From Paenibacillus sp. OK003 (GTDB lineage Bacteria; Bacillota; Bacilli; Paenibacillales; Paenibacillaceae): a stretch of DNA of 64,000 nt. Both the position numbers and the translations under genes were made by a program. Shown here in pieces: positions 43,376 to 53,568 of the stretch. How positions within the stretch are numbered: position 1 is the stretch's first letter; every line of letters begins with the position of its first letter. The DNA is taken from assembly GCF_900109515.1 (NCBI RefSeq), contig NZ_FOBD01000007.1:186001-250000 (forward strand), in the 5' to 3' direction. The notes beneath the pieces are model-generated. The model did not search any database. It was given only the letters and a program-made list of their open reading frames with translations, and was not told the DNA's origin.

Positions 43376-43846
43376 CTATTTATTCATCAAATGTTTATAA
43401 GGCGAATAGTCAATTTGGTTCTTCTCCAAAAATTTCACCAGAAACTTATTATCCCGCTTCGGTGTGGCTATAATGTATCCTTTAATGCAATGATCTCTGG
43501 ATACTTCAGGTGCATTATTTTCGTACGCAATTTTGCCGATTTCTGCTGCAATGGAATGTTTGGCGATATCTCGAAATGGGCCAGGAACAGGCTCCACAAG
43601 CTGGTCGAGAAAAGCTTTTGCTTCATCTGTCCATAAATGACGGCTGGTTTCAACCCAGTGGTTCTGCCAATCGAGTTTCGACTTCCCGTCTGCCTTCGGA
43701 AGCACTTTCAAAAACTTGCGCATCATAAAAAATCCGCCAACACACATACTTCCAAGCAAAAGAACGGTCCAGAATGCGATCGTGTTCATAAACCAATTGC
43801 TGGGGGAACTACTAGTCAACGTCCAAGCGTAGGAGCCGAAAATCAT
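43376..43846 (-). CDS. membrane-anchored DUF2621-like protein
   Basis: A 156-residue protein: one membrane helix near the N-terminus (NTIAFWTVLLLGSMCVGGFF) and a soluble domain with SRHLWTDEAKAFLDQLVEPV, RDIAKHSIAAEIGKIAYEN and DHCIKGYIIATPKRDNKFL. It matches Bacillota proteins labelled DUF2621 (B. subtilis YneK as I recall). The domain resembles the proto-chlorophyllide-reductase-like 57-kDa-subunit fold; function unknown. It stands alone. Confidence 0.8.
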   Translation of the reverse strand: MIFGSYAWTLTSSSPSNWFMNTIAFWTVLLLGSMCVGGFFMMRKFLKVLPKADGKSKLDWQNHWVETSRHLWTDEAKAFLDQLVEPVPGPFRDIAKHSIAAEIGKIAYENNAPEVSRDHCIKGYIIATPKRDNKFLVKFLEKNQIDYSPYKHLMNK

Positions 43847-44012
43847 TGCGGAGTCACCTCGGTTTATTGATTTTCACGGAAAGACGGATTCCGCCCACCA
43901 TGTTCCAAATTACAGCTGTAAAAAATAGCCTATATCCCGAATTATAGCGCATTTCTAGATTTATTTCGATAATCGCGTTAGAATAAGGGATAATTCAGAA
44001 AAAGGGGGATTA

Positions 44013-45143
44013 ATGATGCTTAAAATAGGCTCCCATGTGTCCTTTTCGGACAAGGGATTATTGAGTGCAACGAAGGAAGCGTCCTCGTACGGTTCCAGTT
44101 CGTTTATGATATATACAGGTGCACCGCAAAATACCCGCCGCAAGCCTATTGAGTCCATGTTTATTGAGGAAGGCAAGCTTGCGATGCAAGAGGGCGGAAT
44201 GGAAGATATCGTTGTCCATGCGCCATACATTATTAACCTCGGATCCTACAAAGAAAACACGTATGAGCTGGCCGTGAGTTTCCTTCAGGAAGAGATTCGT
44301 CGTACACATGCGATTGGTGTCAAAAATATCGTGCTGCATCCCGGCGCATTTACGGACAAGGATGCTCATTACGGCATCGGACGTATTGCTGAAGGCTTGA
44401 ATGAAGTGCTAGACGGAGTGAAAGAGACGGATGTGAACATCGCTCTGGAAACGATGGCTGGCAAAGGAACTGAAATGGGCCGCAGCTTTGAAGAGATCGC
44501 TCAGATCATGGAGAAGGTTACACACAATGAACGCCTTACTGTATGTATGGATACATGTCACATTCACGATGCGGGTTATGATATCGTGAACGACCTGGAC
44601 GGTGTTCTTGAACAATTTGATCGTACGGTAGGGCTTGACCGCATTGCCGTAATGCATATTAATGATAGTAAGAACCCTGTGGGTGCGCACAAGGACCGTC
44701 ATACACCGATTGGCTCTGGCTGGATTGGTTTTGAGGCGATTAACCGCATCGTGCATCACGAGGCTCTTCAGGGACGTCCGTTTATTTTGGAAACGCCTTG
44801 GATTGGTAAAGAAGCCAAAACTCAGCGTCCTATGTATGAAGTAGAGATTGCATTGCTTCGCGGGGATGTTGCTGGTCGATTTGGTCCCGAGTTCCTGACA
44901 GAAGTGGAACAATTGCATCATTTCTTCAAAGGAAAAGAGATTGAGTCCCGTTCATATGTTCTGGATATCTGGACATTGCTCAAGAATGATGCCAAAGCGA
45001 AGAAAGCCGATCCACGTGAGCCGTTGGAACGTCTGTATGACCTCGTGGCTGAAGCCGCATTGTTCCCGCATTTGAATGAAGAACAACTGAATCATCGTTT
45101 GATCGCCTGGCTTGCAGGCAAAGAAATTTTTGTCACGGCCTAG
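44013..45143 (+). CDS. nfo: deoxyribonuclease IV (AP endonuclease Nfo family) with C-terminal extension
   Basis: The first 290 residues are a TIM-barrel endonuclease [91 protein letters not shown] and FILETPW, holding the trinuclear zinc ligands. It repairs abasic sites in DNA. Residues about 295-376 form an extra helical domain ([20 protein letters not shown], then [20 protein letters not shown]) beyond the usual 280-300 residues. Two adjacent ATG codons (44013, 44016) follow AAAGGGGGATTA. Transcribed with purU. Confidence 0.93.
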   Translation: MMLKIGSHVSFSDKGLLSATKEASSYGSSSFMIYTGAPQNTRRKPIESMFIEEGKLAMQEGGMEDIVVHAPYIINLGSYKENTYELAVSFLQEEIRRTHAIGVKNIVLHPGAFTDKDAHYGIGRIAEGLNEVLDGVKETDVNIALETMAGKGTEMGRSFEEIAQIMEKVTHNERLTVCMDTCHIHDAGYDIVNDLDGVLEQFDRTVGLDRIAVMHINDSKNPVGAHKDRHTPIGSGWIGFEAINRIVHHEALQGRPFILETPWIGKEAKTQRPMYEVEIALLRGDVAGRFGPEFLTEVEQLHHFFKGKEIESRSYVLDIWTLLKNDAKAKKADPREPLERLYDLVAEAALFPHLNEEQLNHRLIAWLAGKEIFVTA

Positions 45144-45165
45144 TTGAAGGAGGAAAAATAACCCG

Positions 45166-46059
45166 ATGGAGATTCACGCTAAACAAGTACGTCCTGATGT
45201 TAAAAACCGCGCCGATCGGGCGCGGATGCTCATTTCCTGTCCGGATGGACCGGGAATTGTTGCCGCAGTATCCCATTTTCTGCACCAGCATGGTGCAAAC
45301 ATTGTACAGTCGGACCAATACACAATGGACCCGGCTGGCGGCATGTTTTTTATGCGGATCGAGTTCGATCTTCCACAATTATTGGTGAACCTGCCTAAGC
45401 TGGAAGCTGATTTCGAAGGAGTAGCAAACCGTTTCAAAATGGATTGGAGTCTTTCTGCGGTTAGCCGCAAGAAGAAACTCGCCATCTTTGTATCCAAGGA
45501 GGATCACTGTCTGGTTGAGCTGTTGTGGCAATGGCAGGCTGGCGATCTGGATGCAGACATCGCGCTTGTTGTGAGCAATCATCTGGATATGAAGGACTAT
45601 GTAGAATCATTTGGCATTCCTTATCATCATATTCCGGTTACAGCGGATACGAAGAAGGAAGCGGAACAACGTCAGTTGGACGTTATTGGCAATGATATCG
45701 ATGTAATTATTCTTGCGCGTTACATGCAAATCATTTCCCCAATGTTCATTGAGCATTACCGCAATCGCATTATTAACATTCATCACTCGTTTCTGCCTGC
45801 CTTTGTCGGCGGTAAACCGTATGCCCAAGCGTACAACCGTGGTGTCAAAATTATCGGTGCGACGGCTCACTATGTTACCGAGGAGCTGGATGGCGGACCG
45901 ATTATTGAGCAGGATGTTCAGCGTGTAAGCCACGGGGATGATGTAACCGAGTTGAAACGTATTGGACGTACCATTGAGCGTGTAGTTCTTGCTCGTGCTG
46001 TTAAATGGCATGTTGAAGACCGTGTACTGGTTCATGAAAATAAAACCGTTGTGTTTTAA
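45166..46059 (+). CDS. purU: formyltetrahydrofolate deformylase PurU
   Basis: A 297-residue PurU: an ACT domain (RMLISCPDGPGIVAAVSHFL, about 18-95) and a formyltransferase-fold hydrolase domain with LARYMQIISPMFIEHYRNRI, INIHHSFLPAFVGGKPYAQA and GATAHYVTEELDGGPIIEQD, where the catalytic His and Asp lie. It splits 10-formyl-THF into formate and THF, balancing the one-carbon pool. GAAGGAGGAAAAATAACCCG precedes the ATG, 22 bases after nfo. Confidence 0.96.
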   Translation: MEIHAKQVRPDVKNRADRARMLISCPDGPGIVAAVSHFLHQHGANIVQSDQYTMDPAGGMFFMRIEFDLPQLLVNLPKLEADFEGVANRFKMDWSLSAVSRKKKLAIFVSKEDHCLVELLWQWQAGDLDADIALVVSNHLDMKDYVESFGIPYHHIPVTADTKKEAEQRQLDVIGNDIDVIILARYMQIISPMFIEHYRNRIINIHHSFLPAFVGGKPYAQAYNRGVKIIGATAHYVTEELDGGPIIEQDVQRVSHGDDVTELKRIGRTIERVVLARAVKWHVEDRVLVHENKTVVF

Positions 46060-46126
46060 GCTAATGCTTTAATACTGCGCAAGGTTGATTCGGAAAGATA
46101 CAGTTCAGTTCTATTCCGAAAAAAAG

Positions 46127-46171
46127 AAAAGGCGATTCCCTATTCATGGCTGACCGGGGGATCGCCTTTTT
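46127..46171. terminator. shared terminator of purU and yqhR
   Basis: AAAAGGCGATTCCC (46127-46140) pairs with GGGGATCGCCTTTT (ending 46170), with T-runs in both directions. It includes the last codons of the minus-strand gene. Confidence 0.88.
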
Positions 46172-46628
46172 GGTTGTGCTTCCATAGATGACCGCACCAA
46201 CCAACGACCACGCCAAATAACAGATGCCCTGCCAGCCAGTAAAGTATGGCTTTGATATCATATAGATCAGGTACACGACTCGACAGTTGGGAGAGCGGGA
46301 TATATAGCAGGGAAGAGAGAGCGCCGATCAGGACGCCTTTGGATATCGGATGACCTGAACGCTGAATCCACCATATGTAGAAAATGCCAATGATTATGGA
46401 AACGATAAGATGCAGCCCAAATTCAATGAACTCAGGTAGCATGGGCGGAAGCCATGGAACAAAATCAATGTTCAGCAGCAAGGTATAGACTTTGTCACCT
46501 GTGTAAGTTTGAATCGCCTTTAAAAAGAACCCGAGCACCAGTCCGGATGTAAGACCTGTTAAAATCCCGGCCTTCCAGGGAAATATGTGCTTTAGCGACT
46601 TTGTTGACTTAGCCAAATGTTCCGGCAT
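46140..46628 (-). CDS. yqhR: YqhR-like membrane protein
   Basis: A 162-residue protein with four membrane segments: GILTGLTSGLVLGFFLKAI, then an extracellular loop, GLHLIVSIIIGIFYIWWI, PISKGVLIGALSSLLYIPL and YWLAGHLLFGVVVGWCGHLW. The order matches B. subtilis YqhR, of unknown function. ATG 46628 with GGAAAGGAGGG is the start; the open frame upstream to 46700 lacks a site. Confidence 0.82.
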   Translation of the reverse strand: MPEHLAKSTKSLKHIFPWKAGILTGLTSGLVLGFFLKAIQTYTGDKVYTLLLNIDFVPWLPPMLPEFIEFGLHLIVSIIIGIFYIWWIQRSGHPISKGVLIGALSSLLYIPLSQLSSRVPDLYDIKAILYWLAGHLLFGVVVGWCGHLWKHNQKGDPPVSHE

Positions 46629-47061
46629 ATGCGAACCCTCCTTTCCATATGAAGTACAGCCTGATGTGCATAAAAGTTCGATTTTTCCAATCATGATCAA
46701 GGACCATTATATGCAAAATCAACTTCAATATCTAAAAAGAGTATGGTTTTCCGCTTAAAGGTTATACTTCATCCGATGGATTTGCGATGCTGGCTGAGCT
46801 AGAAGATATGCTGAAATGCTCAGTATGACACTCTTTTTGCGCAACTGGAAACAAATCCCTCGTCATAAACAGCCGAATTTTCCCGATCTTCTAAAAGAAG
46901 GTTATGGAAAACCTTCACGCCAAGTGTTACAATACAAAAGTGAATAAGTCAAAATGAAACACTCAAGCGGATTCACTTATTGTGAAATTCGGTTTGCTTG
47001 TATGATGAGAGGGATTCGCTTGCGCAACCCGACTTATCTAAAGACATGAGGAGGACAAACC
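46629..47061. other. intergenic region before tkt, no gene seen
   Basis: I find no credible gene in these 433 bases. There is a weak hairpin (AAGGTT/AACCTT near 46909-46924) and an inverted AATAAGT/ACTTATT pair before the tkt leader. A TATGAT near 47003 might be the tkt -10, but no good -35 is evident. Confidence 0.4.
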
Positions 47062-49104
47062 ATGACTGACAAGAACGAAGCGATTCAAAAGGAAGAGAAC
47101 AACACCATCGACAATCTGTCAATCACTACCGTACGTACACTGGCGATTGATGCAATTGAGAAGGCAAACTCCGGACACCCGGGAATGCCTATGGGCTCCG
47201 CTCCAATGGGGTACCAACTTTTTGCAAAAACGATGACACATAACCCGGACCACCCAACTTGGGTTAACCGGGACCGTTTTGTCCTGTCCGCAGGACATGG
47301 CTCCATGTTGCTGTACAGCTTGCTTCACCTGAGCGGGTATGACCTGCCTATGGAACAATTGAAACAGTTCCGCCAATGGGGAAGCAAAACGCCGGGTCAC
47401 CCGGAATTCGGACATACTGCAGGCGTTGACGCAACAACAGGACCACTGGGCCAAGGTATCGCAATGGCTGTAGGTATGGCTATGGCTGAAGCTCAACTGG
47501 GTGCAACATATAATAAAGACAAATTCAACGTAATCGACCACTACACTTACGCAATCTGCGGTGACGGTGACTTGATGGAAGGCGTATCCCATGAATCAGC
47601 TTCCCTGGCTGGACGTTTGCACCTGGGCAAATTGATCATGTTGTTCGACTCCAATGACATCACGTTGGATGGTAAATTGAATCTGTCTTCTTCTGAAAGC
47701 ATCGCGAAGCGTTTTGAAGCTTACGGCTGGCAAGTGCTGCGTGTTGAAGATGGTAACGATCTGCCTGCAATTCAAAAAGCAATTGAAGAAGGTCAAGCAG
47801 ATACGCTTCGTCCTACACTGATCGAAGTTAAAACTGTAATTGGTTACGGTAGCCCGAACAAACAAGGTAAAGGCGGCCACGGCGGTACTCACGGATCTCC
47901 ACTGGGTGCAGACGAAGCCAAATTGACTAAAGAGTTTTACAAATGGGTTTACGAGGAAGATTTCCACGTTCCAACTGAAGTTCGCGAACACTTTGCACAA
48001 GTGAAAGATCGTGGTATCTCTGCAAACAAAGCATGGGACGAGAAATTTGCCGAGTACAAAAAAGCATTCCCTGAGCTGGCAGCTCAATTCGAAACGGCAA
48101 TCAATGGCGACCTTCCAGAAGGTTGGGATCGTGATCTGCCTAAATATGCAGCAACAGACAAAGCTGTATCCACTCGTGTAGCATCCGGTAATGCACTGAA
48201 CGGTTTGGCTCATAACGTGCCACAACTGACAGGTGGATCTGCTGACTTGGAAAGCTCCACAATGACTCACCTGAACAACCTGGAGAACTTCTCACCTGAA
48301 GATTACTCCGGTCGCAACATCTACTTCGGTATCCGTGAATTCGGTATGGCTGGAGCAATGAACGGTATGGCACTGCACAGTGGTGTGAAAGTATTCGGAG
48401 GTACCTTCTTCGTATTTACAGACTACCTGCGTCCAGCTGTTCGTCTGGCTGCCCTGATGGGTCTGCCTGTAACGTACGTCCTGACTCACGACAGTATCGC
48501 TGTTGGTGAAGACGGTCCTACTCACGAACCAATCGAGCAATTGGCATCCCTGCGTATCATTCCTAACCTGACAGTTATTCGTCCGGCTGACGGTAATGAA
48601 ACTTCTGCAGCATGGGCTTACGCGCTTGAGAACAAGAGCAATCCGGTTGCACTCGTACTCACTCGTCAAAACCTGCCGATTCTGGAAGGTACCGTTGAAG
48701 GTTCACGTGAAAACGTGAAACGTGGTGCGTATGTTGTCTCTGATGCAAAAGACGGCAAAGCTGTTGCTCAAATCATTGCTACAGGTTCCGAAGTGCAACT
48801 GGCTGTCAAAGCCCAAGCAGCACTTGCTGAACAAGGCATTCAAGTTCGCGTAATCAGCATGCCGAGCTGGGATCTGTTCGAGAAACAGGACAAAGCATAC
48901 AAAGAATCCGTCCTGCTTCCAGATGTTAAAGCTCGTCTGGCGATTGAAATGGCTCACCCAATGGGTTGGGAAAAATATGTCGGCGATCAAGGCGACATTC
49001 TCGGAATCAACACATTTGGTGCATCTGCGCCTGGCGACCGTGTTATCCAAGAGTACGGCTTCACTGTGGAAAACGTGGTTAGCCGCGTAAAAGCATTGCT
49101 GTAA
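47062..49104 (+). CDS. tkt: transketolase
   Basis: A 680-residue transketolase of the pentose-phosphate and ribose-synthesis pathways, using thiamine pyrophosphate and magnesium. Diagnostic segments: [56 protein letters not shown], the TPP site [19 protein letters not shown], and [28 protein letters not shown] precedes the ATG. Its codon use is strongly biased, as in highly expressed genes. A stem with T-run follows. Confidence 0.98.
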   Translation: MTDKNEAIQKEENNTIDNLSITTVRTLAIDAIEKANSGHPGMPMGSAPMGYQLFAKTMTHNPDHPTWVNRDRFVLSAGHGSMLLYSLLHLSGYDLPMEQLKQFRQWGSKTPGHPEFGHTAGVDATTGPLGQGIAMAVGMAMAEAQLGATYNKDKFNVIDHYTYAICGDGDLMEGVSHESASLAGRLHLGKLIMLFDSNDITLDGKLNLSSSESIAKRFEAYGWQVLRVEDGNDLPAIQKAIEEGQADTLRPTLIEVKTVIGYGSPNKQGKGGHGGTHGSPLGADEAKLTKEFYKWVYEEDFHVPTEVREHFAQVKDRGISANKAWDEKFAEYKKAFPELAAQFETAINGDLPEGWDRDLPKYAATDKAVSTRVASGNALNGLAHNVPQLTGGSADLESSTMTHLNNLENFSPEDYSGRNIYFGIREFGMAGAMNGMALHSGVKVFGGTFFVFTDYLRPAVRLAALMGLPVTYVLTHDSIAVGEDGPTHEPIEQLASLRIIPNLTVIRPADGNETSAAWAYALENKSNPVALVLTRQNLPILEGTVEGSRENVKRGAYVVSDAKDGKAVAQIIATGSEVQLAVKAQAALAEQGIQVRVISMPSWDLFEKQDKAYKESVLLPDVKARLAIEMAHPMGWEKYVGDQGDILGINTFGASAPGDRVIQEYGFTVENVVSRVKALL

Positions 49105-49161
49105 TAGCTTCATAAGCGCTGCTGTGAATGGGATGAGCTTAACTGCGAGTCCTGTCCAGGC

Positions 49162-49225
49162 GGCAAAGTGAATTCCGGCAGAGAATGGGCGGGCAACCGC
49201 CCTGATCTGTTTTGCCTTTTGTTTT
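49162..49225 (+). terminator. terminator of tkt
   Basis: GGCAAA (49162-49167) pairs with TTTGCC (49211-49216) around a strong inner hairpin GGGCGG-GCAA-CCGCCC, followed by TTTTGTTTT. Confidence 0.65.
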
Positions 49226-49252
49226 CATTAACTTCAGGGGGAGCGGGTACGC

Positions 49253-49570
49253 ATGTCACAGTTTGATCAAGTCAGTGTAGTGAAAGAGGCCAACATTTAT
49301 TATGGGGGCCAGGTAACCAGCAGAACAGTTATTTTGGGGGATGGCAGCAAGGTGACTCTGGGCATTATGCTTCCAGGCAGTTATGAGTTCGGTACAGATT
49401 CCCGTGAAATTATGGAGATTCTGTCCGGCGATCTGAGAGTATTACTTCCCGGAGAAGAAGATTGGCAAGAGATTCAAGGTCAAGCTACGTTCCACGTGCC
49501 TGCCGAATCCAAATTTAAACTGGAGATACGCAGCGTTACCGACTACTGCTGTTCGTACCCGGCGAAATAA
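49253..49570 (+). CDS. ppnP: pyrimidine/purine nucleoside phosphorylase PpnP
   Basis: A 105-residue one-domain cupin of the former DUF1255/YaiE family: VVKEANIYYGGQVTSRTVIL, TLGIMLPGSYEFGTDSREIM, LLPGEEDWQEIQG, FHVPAESKFKLEI and the final DYCCSYP. The family cleaves nucleosides with phosphate to free bases and ribose-1-phosphate. Following tkt, it fits a ribose-salvage context. GGGGGAGCGGGTACGC precedes the ATG. Confidence 0.93.
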   Translation: MSQFDQVSVVKEANIYYGGQVTSRTVILGDGSKVTLGIMLPGSYEFGTDSREIMEILSGDLRVLLPGEEDWQEIQGQATFHVPAESKFKLEIRSVTDYCCSYPAK

Positions 49571-49576
49571 TACAAG

Positions 49577-49622
49577 AAGGGTAACCAGAACCGCCACTCG
49601 CGGATTCGGTTAACCCTTTTTG
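49577..49622 (+). terminator. terminator of ppnP
   Basis: AAGGGTAACC pairs with GGTTAACCCTT (one bulge), with an inner CCGC/GCGG stem, followed by five Ts. Confidence 0.85.
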
Positions 49623-49757
49623 CTTCTTAAACTCTAACGACAAAGTTCGGGCTGCAAGCTTGTCAGCCCTGTGGATTTGAAGTATCCTTAGGCTAAGTTG
49701 TTTTAGAATGGAAAACGGAAAAAAATACGCTACCGATATCAGGAGGTTTTATAGATC

Positions 49758-51113
49758 ATGGCAAAAAAAGTGAAATTTGACTACAGCACTGCCCTGCAAT
49801 TCGTCAATCAACATGAAGTGGACTATTTCGCTGAACCGATTCGTTTGGCTCACGAGCAGCTCCACAACGGAACGGGAACCGGATCGGATTATCTGGGCTG
49901 GATCGACCTGCCTACCGCTTATGACAAAGAAGAGTTCTCCCGTATTCAAAAAGCGGCTGCTAAAATCCAAAGCGATTCCGAAGTGCTGATCGTCATCGGT
50001 ATTGGTGGATCATACCTTGGTGCACGTGCAGCGATTGAGATGCTTACGCACTCTTTCTACAACAATCTGCCTAAAGACAAACGCAAAACGCCTGAAATCT
50101 ACTTTGCAGGAAACAACATCAGCTCCACGTATGTAACTCATTTGTTGGATCTGGTTGAAGGCAAAGACTTCTCCGTTAACGTTATCTCCAAATCTGGTAC
50201 AACAACGGAGCCAGCGATTGCTTTCCGTATCTTCCGTGCAGCACTGGAGAAAAAATACGGCAAAGAAGAAGCTCGCAAACGGATCTATGCAACAACAGAT
50301 AAAGAGCGCGGCGCACTGAAAAAACTGGCGAATGAAGAAGGCTATGAATCCTTCATTATCCCGGATGATGTAGGTGGACGTTACTCCGTTCTGACGGCTG
50401 TAGGTTTGCTGCCAATCGCAGCAGCTGGCATCAGCATCGAAGAAATGATGCAAGGTGCGGCTGACGCTTCCAAAGAATACAGCAACCCGAACGTAGCTGA
50501 GAACGAAGCGTATCAATATGCAGCTGTTCGTAATGCACTGTATCGCAAAGGTAAAGGCACAGAAATCCTCGTGAACTACGAGCCATCCCTGCACTTTGTA
50601 TCGGAATGGTGGAAACAGCTTTACGGAGAGAGTGAAGGTAAAGACTATAAAGGGATTTATCCTGCATCCGTTGATTTCTCGACTGACTTGCACTCCATGG
50701 GTCAATTCATTCAAGAGGGTAGCCGGAACATCTTCGAAACGGTGATTCAGGTTGCTGAAGTATCGGAACATATTTCGATCGAAGCGGATCCGGATGATCT
50801 GGATGGTCTGAATTTCCTTGAAGGTAAAACGATGGACTTCGTTAACAAAAGAGCGTTCCAAGGAACACTGCTTGCACACACAGATGGTCAAGTACCGAAC
50901 TTGATTGTGAACATTCCAGATATGTCTCCATATTCTTTCGGATATCTGGTATACTTCTTTGAAAAAGCATGCGGCATTAGTGGTTACCTGCTGGGAGTCA
51001 ACCCATTTGACCAACCAGGCGTGGAAGCTTACAAGAAAAATATGTTCGCTTTGCTGGGCAAACCAGGCTTTGAAGAAGAGAAAGCAGCGCTTGAAGCGAG
51101 ACTTTCCGAATAA
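49758..51113 (+). CDS. pgi: glucose-6-phosphate isomerase
   Basis: A 451-residue Pgi of the compact Bacillota type, interconverting glucose-6-phosphate and fructose-6-phosphate. Seen: [35 protein letters not shown], the signature [34 protein letters not shown] and the C-terminal catalytic-lysine region [40 protein letters not shown] precedes the ATG. Expressed alone, to judge from the flanking terminators. Confidence 0.98.
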   Translation: MAKKVKFDYSTALQFVNQHEVDYFAEPIRLAHEQLHNGTGTGSDYLGWIDLPTAYDKEEFSRIQKAAAKIQSDSEVLIVIGIGGSYLGARAAIEMLTHSFYNNLPKDKRKTPEIYFAGNNISSTYVTHLLDLVEGKDFSVNVISKSGTTTEPAIAFRIFRAALEKKYGKEEARKRIYATTDKERGALKKLANEEGYESFIIPDDVGGRYSVLTAVGLLPIAAAGISIEEMMQGAADASKEYSNPNVAENEAYQYAAVRNALYRKGKGTEILVNYEPSLHFVSEWWKQLYGESEGKDYKGIYPASVDFSTDLHSMGQFIQEGSRNIFETVIQVAEVSEHISIEADPDDLDGLNFLEGKTMDFVNKRAFQGTLLAHTDGQVPNLIVNIPDMSPYSFGYLVYFFEKACGISGYLLGVNPFDQPGVEAYKKNMFALLGKPGFEEEKAALEARLSE

Positions 51114-51204
51114 TTCATCGGTCTGCTCATATAGTTAAATAAGGTAATGTAATTACATTCGGGGAGTCATTGTGAAGCAATGGTTTCCCGGATGTTAAAC
51201 CAAG

Positions 51205-51241
51205 GCAGTTCGTCCGCGTACGCGCGGGGAACTGCTTTCTT
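51205..51241 (+). terminator. terminator of pgi
   Basis: GCAGTTC (51205-51211) pairs with GAACTGC (51229-51235), with an inner CCGCG/CGCGG stem and a TTTCTT tail. Confidence 0.7.
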
Positions 51242-51277
51242 GTAAAATGGATCAAATTGGTGGAAAGTTGGATAGGG

Positions 51278-51910
51278 ATGATTGAACGTTATCGCACGGT
51301 TCGAGGACCGGGCAATCTGGAAATTGTAATCAAAAAGTCGCGATTTATCGGTCATATTATGCCGGTCACGACAGAAGAAGAAGCCAATGCTTTTATTGAT
51401 GAAATCAAGAAAAAACATTGGAATGCTACTCATAACTGCTCCGCATACATGATTGGTGAGCGGGATGAGATCCAGAAGCAATCCGATGATGGCGAACCAA
51501 GCGGAACCGCTGGCAAACCGATTCTTGAAGTTATCAAAAATCAGCAATTGAAAAATGTGGCTATCGTTGTTACACGTTACTTTGGAGGAATTATGCTTGG
51601 AGCAGGTGGGTTAATACGCGCTTATACGGATGGAGCAGTTGCAGCCATAGAAGCCGGGGAAGCGATTACCAAAGTGCTCCATCGTGAAGTGTTTGTTGAA
51701 CTGGATTATACATGGCTGGGCAAAGTGGAAAATGAATTAAGGAGCCGGGAAGTCCGTACAGGTGAAACTGGGTTCACCGATAAGGTTACGTTGACTTGTC
51801 TTCCGCCGGATAGTGAAACTGAGGCATTTGTGGCTTGGATCACAGATTTGACGCAAGGGCAATCCCGGATCACGGAGGGACAGCGGCTTTATTTTATTGA
51901 AGGGGAATAA
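51278..51910 (+). CDS. YigZ/IMPACT-family protein (YvyE-like)
   Basis: A 210-residue protein with an UPF0029 (IMPACT) domain: IVIKKSRFIGHIMPVTTEEE, HWNATHNCSAYMIG, QKQSDDGEPSGTAGKPILEV and VVTRYFGGIMLGAGGLIRAY, then a C-terminal ferredoxin-like domain. IMPACT proteins bind ribosomes or translation factors in eukaryotes; the bacterial role is unclear. The ATG at 51278 gives the canonical N-terminus MIERYRTVRGPGNLEI, although the ribosome-binding site is poor (GGATAGGG directly adjoining). It is followed after 5 bases by the TetR gene. Confidence 0.92.
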   Translation: MIERYRTVRGPGNLEIVIKKSRFIGHIMPVTTEEEANAFIDEIKKKHWNATHNCSAYMIGERDEIQKQSDDGEPSGTAGKPILEVIKNQQLKNVAIVVTRYFGGIMLGAGGLIRAYTDGAVAAIEAGEAITKVLHREVFVELDYTWLGKVENELRSREVRTGETGFTDKVTLTCLPPDSETEAFVAWITDLTQGQSRITEGQRLYFIEGE

Positions 51911-51915
51911 AATAT

Positions 51916-52518
51916 ATGGCTAGAAGAGCAGTCGAACAGGAGTTGTCGAGGGAGCGGATACTGGAGGCGGCGAGGCATCTTTTTATTACCAAAGGATACC
52001 GTGCCATTTCGATGCGAAGCATCGGCCAGCATCTGGGCTATAGTCATGGGTCGCTGTATTATCATTTTAAGGAAAAGGCAGAGCTGTTTTATGCCATCGT
52101 GGTTGAAGATTTCAATCATCTGGGGCATTTGCTGCTGCAAGCCATGGTCAGGCCAGTCATGGGCGGCGTGAGCAAGGTGGAACATATCATGATGGAGTTT
52201 ATTCGTTTTGGTTTGGAGAATCCGTATCAGTACGAGATTATGTTCATGATTCGTGATGAGGAATTGTTATCGTATTGTCGTACAGAGCAAGGAAGATGCT
52301 TTGAATTGTTCGCCTCCATTATTAGGCAATACATGAACGAAGAGGGCTGTACAGAAGAGGATATTCAATGTGTACCACGTACGCTGTTTTTGTCCATGCA
52401 CGGATTCATATCGTATTATATTCAGGACCGTTTAACCTTTGCAGAGATTGAATCGGCTGCGTTATCTCATGTCAAAGTACTCTGCCGTAATCTCCAACAC
52501 CAGCCTGGCGTCCAATAA
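51916..52518 (+). CDS. TetR-family transcriptional regulator
   Basis: A 200-residue repressor with the TetR helix-turn-helix at residues about 10-60 (RERILEAARHLFITKGYRAI, then MRSIGQHLGYSHGSLYYHFK). The ligand-binding half (EFIRFGLENPYQYEIMFMIR) resembles the TetR_C_33/WHG-like group. The target is unknown; adjacency to the YigZ gene, with the ribosome-binding site inside that gene's end, suggests one transcript. Confidence 0.9.
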   Translation: MARRAVEQELSRERILEAARHLFITKGYRAISMRSIGQHLGYSHGSLYYHFKEKAELFYAIVVEDFNHLGHLLLQAMVRPVMGGVSKVEHIMMEFIRFGLENPYQYEIMFMIRDEELLSYCRTEQGRCFELFASIIRQYMNEEGCTEEDIQCVPRTLFLSMHGFISYYIQDRLTFAEIESAALSHVKVLCRNLQHQPGVQ

Positions 52519-52619
52519 GGCGCTTTTGTCGCACTCCTACACTTCAGGGCGGTGAATTGTCATAACATTAATTCTTTATAACGTTGTCTCGCGAAAGTTT
52601 TTGCGTGAAGAAGATCATT

Positions 52620-52668
52620 ACAGGCGGATTACATCCCTAAAATAGGGTGGGCCGCCTGTTTGTTTTTT
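52620..52668. terminator. terminator of the YigZ-TetR operon
   Basis: ACAGGCGG (52620-52627) pairs with CCGCCTGT (52652-52659), with an inner ATCCC/GGGTG stem, followed by TTGTTTTTT. Confidence 0.88.
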
Positions 52669-52712
52669 ATTTCAATCAATGGCGAATCAATAGAAATAGG
52701 GTTGAAATGGAG

Positions 52713-53114
52713 CTAACCTTCCATGATTTTAAGGAAATATTCCCGCTGCCGGGGACCATCAAATTCGCAAAAGTAGATGCCCTGCCATCTGCCAAGCAGT
52801 AATCTTCCCTCATGTATAATCACCGTTTGTGATGGTCCGGTTGTGATCGATTTCAAGTGAGAAGCCGTATTTCCCTCAGCATGCCGATATTCGGGATGTT
52901 CCCAAGGATACAATTCGTTCAGACGAAGCAGCACGTCATGTTTGACATCCGAGTCTGCATTTTCATTAATTGCAATGCCTGCTGTCGTATGTGGACAATA
53001 TATCAATACCGTTCCATTCTGCACACCGCTGTCACGGACAACCTGCTCCACCTCCCGCGTAATATCCTTCATCTCATCCCGTCGGGATGTCGATACATTC
53101 TTCGTATATAACAT
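52713..53114 (-). CDS. YjbQ-family protein (UPF0047)
   Basis: A 133-residue single-domain YjbQ protein: VLIYCPHTTAGIAINENADS, HRAEGN-type region HAEGNTASHLKSITTGPSQ and LLLGRWQGIYFCEFDGPRQR. Family members rescue thiamine-phosphate synthase mutants as a secondary activity; the true role is not known. The three conserved histidines and the Cys/Glu of the putative metal site are present. AAAGGAGTGAAGTAGT precedes the ATG. Confidence 0.92.
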   Translation of the reverse strand: MLYTKNVSTSRRDEMKDITREVEQVVRDSGVQNGTVLIYCPHTTAGIAINENADSDVKHDVLLRLNELYPWEHPEYRHAEGNTASHLKSITTGPSQTVIIHEGRLLLGRWQGIYFCEFDGPRQREYFLKIMEG

Positions 53115-53199
53115 ACTACTTCACTCCTTTGCTCGGAATTATGTCCTCTAGATTGTACCTTAACCATTACATACCAAACAAATCACGTATTACGATGTT

Positions 53200-53362
53200 A
53201 TAACAATTACACGATAACGGAGAGGGCAGAAATAACCTGAAGAAGCGAAGCGTTCGCCTTTATCGACGGATTTCTCCCTTTAGAAAAGGGAATAAAAGAA
53301 ATCTGGGGATAACAGCGATCAGAAGGTTGTTCTGGCCGCGTAGTGGCAAGTGTAATTGTTAT
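53200..53362 (+). repeat. dispersed structured repeat element, copy B (upstream of the sulfate transporter)
   Basis: The ends ATAACAATTACAC (53200-53212) and GTGTAATTGTTAT (53350-53362) are perfect 13-base inverted repeats, different in sequence from the ends of copies A and C. Internal stems: CAGAA/TTCTG with AACCT/AGGTT, hairpin GCGAA/TTCGC, and hairpin GATTTCT-CCCTTT/AAAGGG-AGAAATC. The core GGGGATAACAGCGATC (53305-53320) is nearly the same in all copies. It lies between a minus-strand and a plus-strand gene. Confidence 0.88.
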
Positions 53363-53568
53363 GAAATCATCTTATGTACGCCGATTTTATTCAATAAAAG
53401 CATTGACGATTAGCACTGCAAACTGGTAAAGTATCAGATAAGCAAAAAACCAAGTAGACTAATGGGAATAATATTAAAGTAATAAAATCCAACTTAGGAA
53501 AATGGTTGTACCAAAGCAGGAAGACTGCCGACCGGACATAGAACCGGAGGCTGGGAGGGAATGCAGCA

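Noticed and set aside
53363..53568. SAM (S-box) riboswitch ahead of the sulfate transporter
   Set aside because: I looked for the S-box conserved segments and terminator and did not find them; only short GC hairpins are present.
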